Shown here piece after piece: positions 7,281-14,498 of a stretch of DNA of 14,604 nt. How positions within the stretch are numbered: position 1 is the first letter of the stretch; each line of letters opens with the position of its first letter. A program made the translations under genes and the position numbers. Source of the DNA: an uncultured Cetobacterium sp. (GTDB taxonomy: Bacteria; Fusobacteriota; Fusobacteriia; Fusobacteriales; Fusobacteriaceae); NCBI GenBank assembly GCA_900766645.1, contig CAAFWD010000072.1, positions 1 to 14,604 on the forward strand. The letters are read 5' to 3'. The notes beneath the pieces were generated by a model. The model had not been told where the DNA came from, did no database searches, and saw only the letters and a program-made list of their open reading frames with translations.

Positions 7281-8717
7281 TTGAGAAGGTACATATATTT
7301 AGTTATATTTATTCTTTGCGCAACATTAACCTTAGGTAAAGGAATTCAATTAGATGATCTGTTAATGGGAGAATATACAGAAGACACAGTGATTTCAAAA
7401 GAATTTAAAACTGTACAAGCTGTAAAAATTGCCACAATAGATCCAATAGAAGTTAAAGATCAATATTCAACTAGAGCAATTAAAAATTTATATGATACTC
7501 TCTTTATAGTTGGAGATAGTGGGGAAATAACTCCAAATCTTGTAAAAACTTGGAATTGGGATGATGATAGAACTTTGACTTTAAACCTAAGAGATGATGT
7601 GATTTTTCATAATGGGGATAAATTAAACAGTAATTCTGTAAAAGAATCTTTAGATAGAATGAGAAAAAAAGCAGTATTTAAAGATTTTTATAATGATATA
7701 GAAAATATATATATTGTAGATGATGATACTTTAAAAATAAGATTAAAAGGTAAAAATAATATGTTTTTATCAATGTTGACTTATGAAATGAGTTCTATTG
7801 TGAAAGATAATAATGGAAAACTTATAGGAACAGGACCATACAAATTAAATAGCGTTAATAATAGAGAGCTTGTTATGACGAAAAATAATGAGTATTTCAA
7901 AAAAAAGACCAGTCCAGAAAAGATAATAATAACTTATGAAGTTAGTGAAAGAGGAAGGATAATATCTTTTTTTAATGAAAATGTTGATGCAGTTTCAGAT
8001 CTAACAAAAAGGTCATTGCTGAAAAGTCAGGAAGAGGGACTGATCTCTTCGGATGCAATAGTGAGAAAAAGAAAAGAGATAGATACAGTTGCTTTAATGT
8101 TTGGAAATGAGCCTTTATTCAAAAATAGAGAAGTAAGAAAAACTTTAGAAAGTATTTTGGATACTGAGGAATTAGGAGAAAAAATATTTGATACAGAAGG
8201 AGCTAAAAGCTTTTTTCCTAAAGAACTTTTTAAACCTAAGTTATCAATTTTGAAGCCTTCAAAAGTTGATAAAAATGTTATAAACAAACTAAAAAATCAA
8301 AATATAGAGTTAGTTATTTTGAACGATAATAGATCGATAGCTTTAGGAGAGGCTATAAAAAAACAATTAAAAAAATATGGGATCAATATTATAGTGACAC
8401 CTTATCAGCACGAAGCATATCTTATGAAAATTGAGAAAAAAAATTATCAATTGGCTTTGTATGATATTTTGTTTAATGAAGATTACTTGATATATAATTT
8501 GGGAAGAGTTATGATTTATGATATTGGAGATTTAGATATGTATAATGCTACTAAACCTTTTATCGATATAATGAAAAATGAAAATAAAAAAGAAAATCAA
8601 GATAAAATATACGATAAAATAGTATCTCTTATGTATAAAAATATTCCTTTTATCCCAATTGTTCATAGCGAAGGAATTGTTGTAGGAAATGAAAAATTAA
8701 AAGAAGTTGATATATAA
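7281..8717 (+). CDS. Stand-alone peptide/nickel-type (family 5) extracellular solute-binding protein
   Basis: The protein has a Sec-type signal peptide (RRYIYLVIFILCATLTLG); its Cys lacks a good lipobox, so a lipoprotein is doubtful. Features of the OppA/DppA fold follow: TPNLVKTWNWDDDRTLTLNLRDDVIFHNGD, written here as the blocks NLVKTWNW, LRDDVIFHNGD and KESLDRM, then GTGPYKL, NREVRKTLESILD-like helices and a C-terminal MYKNIPFIPIVH. At 478 residues it is somewhat shorter than typical OppA. I chose TTG 7281 because AAAGAGGTG (7267-7274) lies just upstream; GTG 7272 would overlap that ribosome site. No ABC permease or ATPase gene is nearby. Lying between a sensor phosphodiesterase and pilus genes, it may serve signalling or fibre function rather than uptake; that is inference. 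The gene starts 18 bases after the phosphodiesterase gene. Confidence 0.8.
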   Translation: MRRYIYLVIFILCATLTLGKGIQLDDLLMGEYTEDTVISKEFKTVQAVKIATIDPIEVKDQYSTRAIKNLYDTLFIVGDSGEITPNLVKTWNWDDDRTLTLNLRDDVIFHNGDKLNSNSVKESLDRMRKKAVFKDFYNDIENIYIVDDDTLKIRLKGKNNMFLSMLTYEMSSIVKDNNGKLIGTGPYKLNSVNNRELVMTKNNEYFKKKTSPEKIIITYEVSERGRIISFFNENVDAVSDLTKRSLLKSQEEGLISSDAIVRKRKEIDTVALMFGNEPLFKNREVRKTLESILDTEELGEKIFDTEGAKSFFPKELFKPKLSILKPSKVDKNVINKLKNQNIELVILNDNRSIALGEAIKKQLKKYGINIIVTPYQHEAYLMKIEKKNYQLALYDILFNEDYLIYNLGRVMIYDIGDLDMYNATKPFIDIMKNENKKENQDKIYDKIVSLMYKNIPFIPIVHSEGIVVGNEKLKEVDI

Positions 8718-8727
8718 CTTCTTTTAG
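8697..8727 (+). promoter_or_regulatory. Intercistronic hairpin at the solute-binding/pilin gene junction
   Basis: AAAAGAAGTT (8699-8708) is perfectly complementary to AACTTCTTTT (8716-8725) around a seven-base loop, and the stem can extend by one A-U and one G-U pair. It spans the stop codon (8715-8717) and ends just before the AAGGAG ribosome site (8730-8735) of the first pilin gene. The 3' side is U-rich but lacks a clean run of T after the stem, so it could be a weak attenuator or an mRNA-stabilising/processing hairpin. Confidence 0.5.
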
Positions 8728-8740
8728 ATAAGGAGTCATT

Positions 8741-9220
8741 ATGAAAAAAATAATGTATGGGTTAATGTTAATATTGACGACTACTATTTTTGCAAATGGG
8801 CAAAAAGAAAGTGTGTATATGGGTATAGATGCGGAGCTAATGGAACCATTAACAATAAGATCTAATGGAGACTTAGATTTTGGAAATCTTCTTCCAGGAA
8901 TTCCTTTTGATGACTTACGATCTAGCTTTACAATTACAGGGGAACCAAATGTTTTAATTCATCTTGAAAGTAGTGGAGAAAAGTATCCAGGAGGTAAAGT
9001 TTTTAATTTAGTAAATGAAAAGGGGGATACAATGCCGTTTTTATATTACTATATACCAGAAGGGCAGGGAGTATCTCCTAGAAATTATTCTCCAAGCTAT
9101 GCTTGGATTCCAAGAAATGGGGTTTTAGATATAGAAATAGTTGCAGGTGTTAGACCAGGAAAAAAACAGAGCAGCGGTGTTTATAGAGGAACTCTTGTGA
9201 TGTCTGTTAGGTATGAATAG
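8741..9220 (+). CDS. Putative secreted pilin subunit (DUF4402-like)
   Basis: A 159-residue protein with a clear signal peptide, cleaved near TIFANG. The mature part is short, beta-rich and free of cysteine. It shows a DUF4402/pilin-like pattern: a first strand (YMGIDAELMEPLTI), then GDLDFGNLLPG, a SFTITGEPNVLIHLES strand pair, and a terminal SGVYRGTLVMSVRYE. The closing GxYRGxxxxxVRY motif recurs in the next gene. Such single-domain proteins next to a chaperone and an usher are usually fibre subunits, assembled by donor-strand exchange with their N-terminal strand. This is likely the major subunit because it comes first and has a strong AAGGAG site. The exact family is assigned by pattern only. 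Confidence 0.65.
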   Translation: MKKIMYGLMLILTTTIFANGQKESVYMGIDAELMEPLTIRSNGDLDFGNLLPGIPFDDLRSSFTITGEPNVLIHLESSGEKYPGGKVFNLVNEKGDTMPFLYYYIPEGQGVSPRNYSPSYAWIPRNGVLDIEIVAGVRPGKKQSSGVYRGTLVMSVRYE

Positions 9221-9229
9221 GAGGGAAAT

Positions 9230-10042
9230 ATGAAAAAGTTAATACTGATACTAATGATATTCATATCAACGATAGGATATTCTTCGCATAATGGTTATTT
9301 TGAAGTTGAATACATAAAAGAATCTGCGATGCTTCCAATGATGACTAATGAGGGTGGATGGGTAGAAACTAAAAACTCTCCAGAAATTATGGTGAAAAGA
9401 GTATCGCATGGTTCAGGAAAATATGAATATAGTATGCATCCAAGTGAAGGAGGCACACTTTATTTTAATGATGGAAATAGAAGTATTTCAATAAAAAGGT
9501 TAAAATTAATATCGAGAAATGGAAATGGTTGGAAAAAATATTTGACATTCTCAGGAATGTTGCATGTCCAAAAAGATAGTACGCTAGGTGGGCATTATAC
9601 TAGTGATCCCATAACATTGTACATAATAGATGAAAAAGGAGGACCGTGGGAACGTATTAATGTTTATTTTGATATCTATATTGAAAAAACTCTCTCATTA
9701 AAAGTTACTAATATGAGCTTAGGTAAAGGAATAAGAGGGGAAAGACTATCGAGTGACAAAGGAGATGGGAGACCTGGAATTCTTTATATAGAGGGAACGC
9801 CTAATGAAGAGGTGGAAATATCTTATCCTAAAGTAGTTTATTTAGACAGGGTAGGAGGAGGAGACTCAAAGATGAAAGTTCATATAACAAATAGTACACA
9901 TCAAAATAATGGTGAAATAGAGTTAGATCTTGATTATTATGGAACAGCTGAAGTGAAATTTAATGGAACCACTGAGAATACATCAAAATTACAAGGTGGA
10001 CAATATAGAGGACAGATGCAAATAGATGTGAGGTATGATTAA
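9230..10042 (+). CDS. Putative second pilin or tip adhesin with pilin-like C-terminal domain
   Basis: A 270-residue secreted protein with signal peptide ending near TIGYSS. The C-terminal half (about 175-270) resembles the preceding subunit, with GILYIEGTPNEEVEISYP and a final GGQYRGQMQIDVRYD. The N-terminal half (about 20-170) is a separate beta-rich region with no family I recognise. A pilin-like domain plus an extra N-terminal domain is the usual layout of a tip adhesin in chaperone-usher fibres, but in those the adhesin domain also comes first, so this is suggestive, not proof. No cysteines are seen. GGAGGG (9220-9225) precedes the ATG; its TAA overlaps the usher ATG by one base, implying coupled translation. 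Confidence 0.6.
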   Translation: MKKLILILMIFISTIGYSSHNGYFEVEYIKESAMLPMMTNEGGWVETKNSPEIMVKRVSHGSGKYEYSMHPSEGGTLYFNDGNRSISIKRLKLISRNGNGWKKYLTFSGMLHVQKDSTLGGHYTSDPITLYIIDEKGGPWERINVYFDIYIEKTLSLKVTNMSLGKGIRGERLSSDKGDGRPGILYIEGTPNEEVEISYPKVVYLDRVGGGDSKMKVHITNSTHQNNGEIELDLDYYGTAEVKFNGTTENTSKLQGGQYRGQMQIDVRYD

Positions 10043-12687
10043 TGCTAAAAGAACTTCAAGAGAAGTATATCTCAATAGCTCTTTTATTATTAATTTTAGT
10101 ACCTTTGAAAATACATGCAAGTACAATACCAGAATTAGAAGATGCATATGTAGAAATTAAAAGTAAAAATATAGGTGACGATTTCTTCTTTGCAAAATAT
10201 GATATTGAAAACGATGAAATATATGTGGGATTAAAGACTTTGTTTTATTTTTTAGAACTTTATTCAGTTCAAGTAGATACAAAAACATATGAAGTAAAAG
10301 GTGAAATTGATGGAAAAAAAGTAGATATACAATTACCTAAGGAAAATTGTATCGTAATTGATGATGATATATATGTCCCCATAAATATCTTAAAAGAAAA
10401 GCTGAACTTTAGCGATGTTACTTGGTCGAGTCAAGATTTGAAATTAAACTTAACTCCGAACTTTAAACTTCCTTACGAAGAAAGAGAAAAAAGTAAGGTT
10501 GAAAGATTAAGATTGGAAGAGATAAAATTAAAGGATAAATTTTTAGTTGTAGAGCCTAATAAAAAAATATTGGCACCAGGTTTATTAAAATTAAGATATT
10601 CAAAACAAGATTTAAGTACAAGTGCTTCAAATATAAATTTAGAGTATGGAACACAATTTTTATATGGAGATTTATATATAAATCAAGAAATAAAACCTAA
10701 AAATAAAAATGAGAGCTATAGATTGACATATAAAGATATATATGGTGGTGGAGATTTAGTTATAGGGGATTTTTATCTACAATCTCCTAGTTTTATAAAA
10801 GTAAAAACATCACTTGAAGGAATAAGTATTGGAGAAAAAGATACATATAGCGTTACAGAAAATGATGAAACAATAATAAGAGGAGAGGCTCAGGGAGCTG
10901 ATGTAATTGAGTTATACCAGAATAATATTTTAATAGATTACATTCAACCTACGAGTAGGAATTTTGAATTTAAAATTAGAGAAAGAAATGCAGGTGGAGA
11001 ATACAGGTTAAAAATTTATTATCAAAATGGACAGATTGAGAATAGAGAAGTTTATACTGTAGGAAGCGAATCTTTATTAAATAAGGATGAAGTGAAATAT
11101 GATGTTCAAGTTGGAAGGGTTAGAGAGGAAAGTGATATTTCCGATGTTGAAAAAAAAGATAATGTTCAAAAATTAGCTGAAATAAAATATGGATTAACTG
11201 AAAATATAACAGTTGGTATTGGAACTTTAGATTTAATTTCAGATGAAAATGAAAAATATAAAGTATTAAAAAATATTTTAGTTTACAAAACTAATTTTTC
11301 TTATTTTCCGACATTAATAACTTTGAAAAATTTTTATGAATATGAAGTTCAAGAAAATAGTTTTGAATTTTTAATAAATCAAAAAATAAAAAAATATGAT
11401 TTAAGATTAGAATTTGATAATTATGGAGAATATCTGGGACGAGGAAATGGAGTAAAAACAAAAATAAAAGGTGAAATTTCACGAAATTTTATAGCCAATA
11501 GAATAGCACTAGGTTATTTGGAGGAGAAAGAGTTTCAACAACAAGAAGAAAGAGGATACTATCTAAGTTTTGAAAATAGGAGCTTAAGAAGTTTATCATT
11601 TTTTATAGATGCAGAATTTTTAGAAAATGAAAATAAAGAAAAAAAAATAAATCTGTCACCAGGAATAAGTTATAGTGGATTACGAGATTTTAATACAATA
11701 CTTCAAGCGGATATAGAAAAAACAAAGACGTCCACAGAAATTGAGTATTCTTTGAAGTTTTTAGGAAGAAGAAAAAAAATAGAAAAATTATCAACAGAAT
11801 ATAACTTTGGTGCAGAAGTAACTTATAATGATGAAGAAAAATTTAAATTTACATTAGACTTTAATATTTATTTTGATAACTATCTATATGTCGAATTACC
11901 AACAAATAAAGACACAGAAAATAATTTCACAACAGGGATTATAGCAGAAAAAGTGATTGATTTATCCAATATAAAAAGAGTTGTAAAAGATAGGGAAGTA
12001 GATAACTCTTGGATATATGGAAGAGTGTTTATAGATAAAAACAGTAATGGAAAGTATGATCAAGGAGAAACTTTGTTACCTGATGTAAGTATTTTAGTAG
12101 ATGGGAAATCATTTAAAACAAATGAAAAAGGCATTTATGCATCGGATGGGTTATTACCAGATGAAAAATATACTGTAAAAATAGATGTAAAAACTATAGA
12201 TCCAATGCTGAAAGAAACAGGTAAAAAAGTAAGTGTTAAAACGAGAGCTTCAATAGGAACAGAGTATGATATTCCTGTTCAGGCCATTTCGATGGTAACG
12301 GGTTATATATATCCAGGAGAAGGGATTAGCTCAGATCAGTTTATTCGGATTTTAAGTATGACTACAGTTGAACTTGATAAAGATGGCGAGTTATATAAAG
12401 AAATAGATCCTGAATTTGATGGACTTTATTTCTTTGATGATGTTCTGCCAGGTAAATATATTTTAAAATTTAATTATTTAGGGAATGAGCCGGTGGAATT
12501 TTCGAATCAAGATTTAAGTGTAGATGTTGAACTTGAAAATGAGGATGAAGGTGAATATTTTGAAGGGTTTGATACTGTGATGAATATATCTGAAGATAAG
12601 ATCAAAGAGCATTCAACGTCTGATAAACCAACTGCAGATGAATCTGAAGAAGAGTTTAATATGGATGATATCTTAAATAACTATTAA
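10042..12687 (+). CDS. Outer-membrane usher-like protein with SdrD/carboxypeptidase-regulatory-like C-terminal domains
   Basis: Predicted outer-membrane pore that receives chaperone-subunit complexes and exports the fibre. A signal peptide (cleaved near KIHAS, about residue 27) is followed by an N-terminal region with two short VGLKTLFYFLEL/IYVPINILKEKL-type modules and LPYEERE (about 30-155). A middle part holds the usher plug-like pattern GEAQGADVIELYQNN, then FKIRERNAGGEYRLKIYYQNG. A long stretch of alternating strands (about 190-655) would form the barrel. At about 660 a domain begins with GRVFIDKNSNGKYDQGE, a Ca-binding-like SdrD B-type loop, and a second similar domain (about 740-840) ends in a DGLYFFDDVLPGKYILKF pattern. 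The tail is acidic. At 881 residues it is usher-sized. Classical FimD similarity is weak, so it belongs to a divergent usher group. The identity is supported by the chaperone gene in the same operon. Confidence 0.75.
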   Translation: MLKELQEKYISIALLLLILVPLKIHASTIPELEDAYVEIKSKNIGDDFFFAKYDIENDEIYVGLKTLFYFLELYSVQVDTKTYEVKGEIDGKKVDIQLPKENCIVIDDDIYVPINILKEKLNFSDVTWSSQDLKLNLTPNFKLPYEEREKSKVERLRLEEIKLKDKFLVVEPNKKILAPGLLKLRYSKQDLSTSASNINLEYGTQFLYGDLYINQEIKPKNKNESYRLTYKDIYGGGDLVIGDFYLQSPSFIKVKTSLEGISIGEKDTYSVTENDETIIRGEAQGADVIELYQNNILIDYIQPTSRNFEFKIRERNAGGEYRLKIYYQNGQIENREVYTVGSESLLNKDEVKYDVQVGRVREESDISDVEKKDNVQKLAEIKYGLTENITVGIGTLDLISDENEKYKVLKNILVYKTNFSYFPTLITLKNFYEYEVQENSFEFLINQKIKKYDLRLEFDNYGEYLGRGNGVKTKIKGEISRNFIANRIALGYLEEKEFQQQEERGYYLSFENRSLRSLSFFIDAEFLENENKEKKINLSPGISYSGLRDFNTILQADIEKTKTSTEIEYSLKFLGRRKKIEKLSTEYNFGAEVTYNDEEKFKFTLDFNIYFDNYLYVELPTNKDTENNFTTGIIAEKVIDLSNIKRVVKDREVDNSWIYGRVFIDKNSNGKYDQGETLLPDVSILVDGKSFKTNEKGIYASDGLLPDEKYTVKIDVKTIDPMLKETGKKVSVKTRASIGTEYDIPVQAISMVTGYIYPGEGISSDQFIRILSMTTVELDKDGELYKEIDPEFDGLYFFDDVLPGKYILKFNYLGNEPVEFSNQDLSVDVELENEDEGEYFEGFDTVMNISEDKIKEHSTSDKPTADESEEEFNMDDILNNY

Positions 12688-12702
12688 AAGGAGAGGTTTG
12701 AA

Positions 12703-13611
12703 TTGAGCAATTTGGGAACAGTTAAACTATTGCTAGGCTTAACAATAGTTTTTAACCTGACATATTCTAGCGTTAGGGTAGAAAATATAAAAAATAAAAA
12801 AGTAAAAAACCAAATAGTGTATTTAGCAGATGAAAAAACCCCTTTTACTGGAGAATTTGTAGGGAGTGGAGTAAAAGAGGAGTATGAAAATGGAATAAAG
12901 CATGGAAATTTTCAAGGATATATTTATGATGGAGAACAAAAGTTTATATATGAAGGAAAATATATCAATGGAATAAAACATGGGACATGGGTAATAAAAT
13001 ATTTAAATGGAGAAAGTAAAGTTATATTAAAGTATAACTATGATAAGCCAAATGGTCAGTGGGTATATTTTTATGATAATAAGAACGTTGCAGGATATGA
13101 GAATTTAGAGGATGGAATTTTATCAGGGAAAGTGGTAAAATATTCAAGAGAAGGTGAATTATTATTTCAATTGTCATATACACATGGGCTTTTAAATGGG
13201 CAAGCAATATTCTTTCATAAAAAAGAAATACCAGAAACTATAACTAATTTTGATTATGGAATGTTGAATGGTGAAATAAAAATGTTTGGAAAAGATGGAG
13301 TATTAATGTTAACAGGAGAGTACAAACGTAATTTAAGAGAAGGAATATGGAAATTTTATTATAAAACAGGAGATGTAAAAACTATAGTAAATTATAAAAA
13401 TGGGCTTAAAGATGGACAGCTAATAATATTTGATAAGGCAGGACTAGTAGCACAAAAGTCTAATTTTAAAAATGGAGATGAAATAGACTCTAAGGGAAAG
13501 GTAGTCTCTGCAAATAAAGATTTTAAAGATTCGATAGTTAGAAAGTTTAAACAATTTAATAGAAGTTTGCAATATGAAAAATACGATAAAATTTTATCAG
13601 AAATGGAGTGA
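12703..13611 (+). CDS. Secreted MORN-variant (YwqK-like) repeat protein
   Basis: A 302-residue protein with a likely signal peptide (KLLLGLTIVFNLTYSS) and about eight or nine degenerate repeats of roughly 22 residues. Examples are YENGIKHGNFQGYIYDGE, YINGIKHGTWVIKYLNGE, NLREGIWKFYYKTGD and YKNGLKDGQLIIFDKAG. This is the MORN_2 pattern, often labelled 'YwqK family antitoxin' in databases, a name not backed by function here. The TTG at 12703 is preceded by AAGGAGAGG (about 12689-12696); no better ATG lies nearby. It sits between the usher and chaperone genes, so a periplasmic or outer-membrane role in fibre assembly or anchoring is possible, but unproven. Its stop overlaps the ribosome-site region of the chaperone gene. 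Confidence 0.8.
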   Translation: MSNLGTVKLLLGLTIVFNLTYSSVRVENIKNKKVKNQIVYLADEKTPFTGEFVGSGVKEEYENGIKHGNFQGYIYDGEQKFIYEGKYINGIKHGTWVIKYLNGESKVILKYNYDKPNGQWVYFYDNKNVAGYENLEDGILSGKVVKYSREGELLFQLSYTHGLLNGQAIFFHKKEIPETITNFDYGMLNGEIKMFGKDGVLMLTGEYKRNLREGIWKFYYKTGDVKTIVNYKNGLKDGQLIIFDKAGLVAQKSNFKNGDEIDSKGKVVSANKDFKDSIVRKFKQFNRSLQYEKYDKILSEME

Positions 13612-13616
13612 TGTTT

Positions 13617-14369
13617 ATGAAAAAGGGGATTTTGAGCTTGATTTTATTTACTTTTTTAAGTAGTCTTTCGTTGGCATTTAACTTTAGTGTGGCGCCAACT
13701 AGGTTTGAATTAAAATTAGATAAAATTAATACCAATGAGGTTATTTTAATTAATAATACTTCTCAGCCTATGAGACTGGAAAGTTATTTAGAAGCTCCGA
13801 AGGGATATGAAAAATATAATTTGAATAATGATATTAAGCTGTATCCAAAAATGGTAGCTATAAAGCCAGGAGGGAAGCAAACGGTAAGGTTTAGAGTTAA
13901 ACCTTCTTCCGGAATGAAGCCAGGAGAGTATAAAAGTTATATTGTTTTTAAAGAAGTTCCTGTTAAAAGTGAAGTGAAACAGAGTACAGATAAAGTTGAT
14001 GTACAAATAAAGATGATAACAGAAGTTGGAATAAGTGTTTATGGTTATTATGGTGATGTTGTTTATAAAGCAAAAATAGATGATGTTAAATTTAAGTATT
14101 TATCTAAAACAAAAACATTAGAAACAATAGTTACAGCAGAAACTTTAGGGAATAGTTCTGTAAAACTTACAAGAGTTTTAGAAGTTTTAAGCTCGTCAGG
14201 AAAAGTTGAAGATAAAATTGAAACTCAGCTAGGAAGAACACCTAGAACAGGAAGAGGGACTATTGAGGATAGATTAACAATAGAAAATTTAAGAGGGAAA
14301 AGAGTTAGAATAACAATATATGATCCTGATAAAAAAGAAATTTATAAAAAAACTAGTCAAGTTTTATAA
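13617..14369 (+). CDS. PapD-like periplasmic pilus chaperone
   Basis: Predicted to bind fibre subunits in the periplasm, complete their fold by donor-strand complementation and deliver them to the usher. A signal peptide (1-20, ending SLSLA) is followed by the chaperone N-terminal domain. It has VAPTRFELKL (25-34), VILINNTSQPMRL (42-54), IKLYPKMVAIKPGGKQTVRF (73-92), which is the family's P-x-x-x-x-L-x-P-G-x-x-Q-x-V-R pattern, and GEYKSYIVFKEVP (103-115). A less conserved second domain follows to residue 250. I chose ATG 13617 because GGAG (13605-13608) lies 8 bases upstream; GTG 13608 and ATG 13611 are in frame but sit too close to that site. It is the last gene before a terminator. The family call is firm for domain 1, weaker for domain 2. 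Confidence 0.85.
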   Translation: MKKGILSLILFTFLSSLSLAFNFSVAPTRFELKLDKINTNEVILINNTSQPMRLESYLEAPKGYEKYNLNNDIKLYPKMVAIKPGGKQTVRFRVKPSSGMKPGEYKSYIVFKEVPVKSEVKQSTDKVDVQIKMITEVGISVYGYYGDVVYKAKIDDVKFKYLSKTKTLETIVTAETLGNSSVKLTRVLEVLSSSGKVEDKIETQLGRTPRTGRGTIEDRLTIENLRGKRVRITIYDPDKKEIYKKTSQVL

Positions 14370-14388
14370 AAAAAAGAATATTTATATA

Positions 14389-14419
14389 AAAAAATGTAGA
14401 GTTAAATCTACATTTTTTT
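14389..14419 (+). terminator. Intrinsic terminator of the pilus operon
   Basis: ATGTAGA (14394-14400) pairs with TCTACAT (14407-14413) around a six-base loop, and flanking A and T runs extend the stem and give a seven-base T tail (14413-14419). It sits 20 bases after the chaperone stop and ends the operon. The A-rich upstream side means it might also act on the opposite strand. Confidence 0.85.
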
Positions 14420-14458
14420 ATTATTTTTAATTTAAAATAAAAAATAATAAAAAACTTG

Positions 14459-14490
14459 TTGACGAAGTTTAAAAATTATGGTACTATAAT
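14459..14490 (+). promoter_or_regulatory. Putative strong promoter for a downstream non-coding or rRNA transcript
   Basis: TTGACG (14459-14464) serves as -35. Two overlapping -10 candidates exist: TACTAT (14482-14487), with 17-base spacing and a TG one base upstream (14479-14480), and TATAAT (14485-14490), a perfect hexamer but with 20-base spacing. Transcription would begin near 14494-14497. No open reading frame with a ribosome site follows within the window. Confidence 0.65.
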
Positions 14491-14498
14491 CTTCGTCA
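14460..14498. repeat. Perfect 8-base inverted repeat flanking the promoter
   Basis: TGACGAAG (14460-14467) and its exact reverse complement CTTCGTCA (14491-14498) flank the -35 and start regions, with centres 31 bases apart, about three helical turns. It could be a two-site operator or a chance pairing; as RNA it cannot form if the start lies near 14494. Confidence 0.55.

Noticed and set aside
12703..13611. A toxin-antitoxin module, from the common database name of the MORN repeat family
   Set aside because: There is a signal peptide, no toxin gene is adjacent, and the gene sits within a secretion operon.
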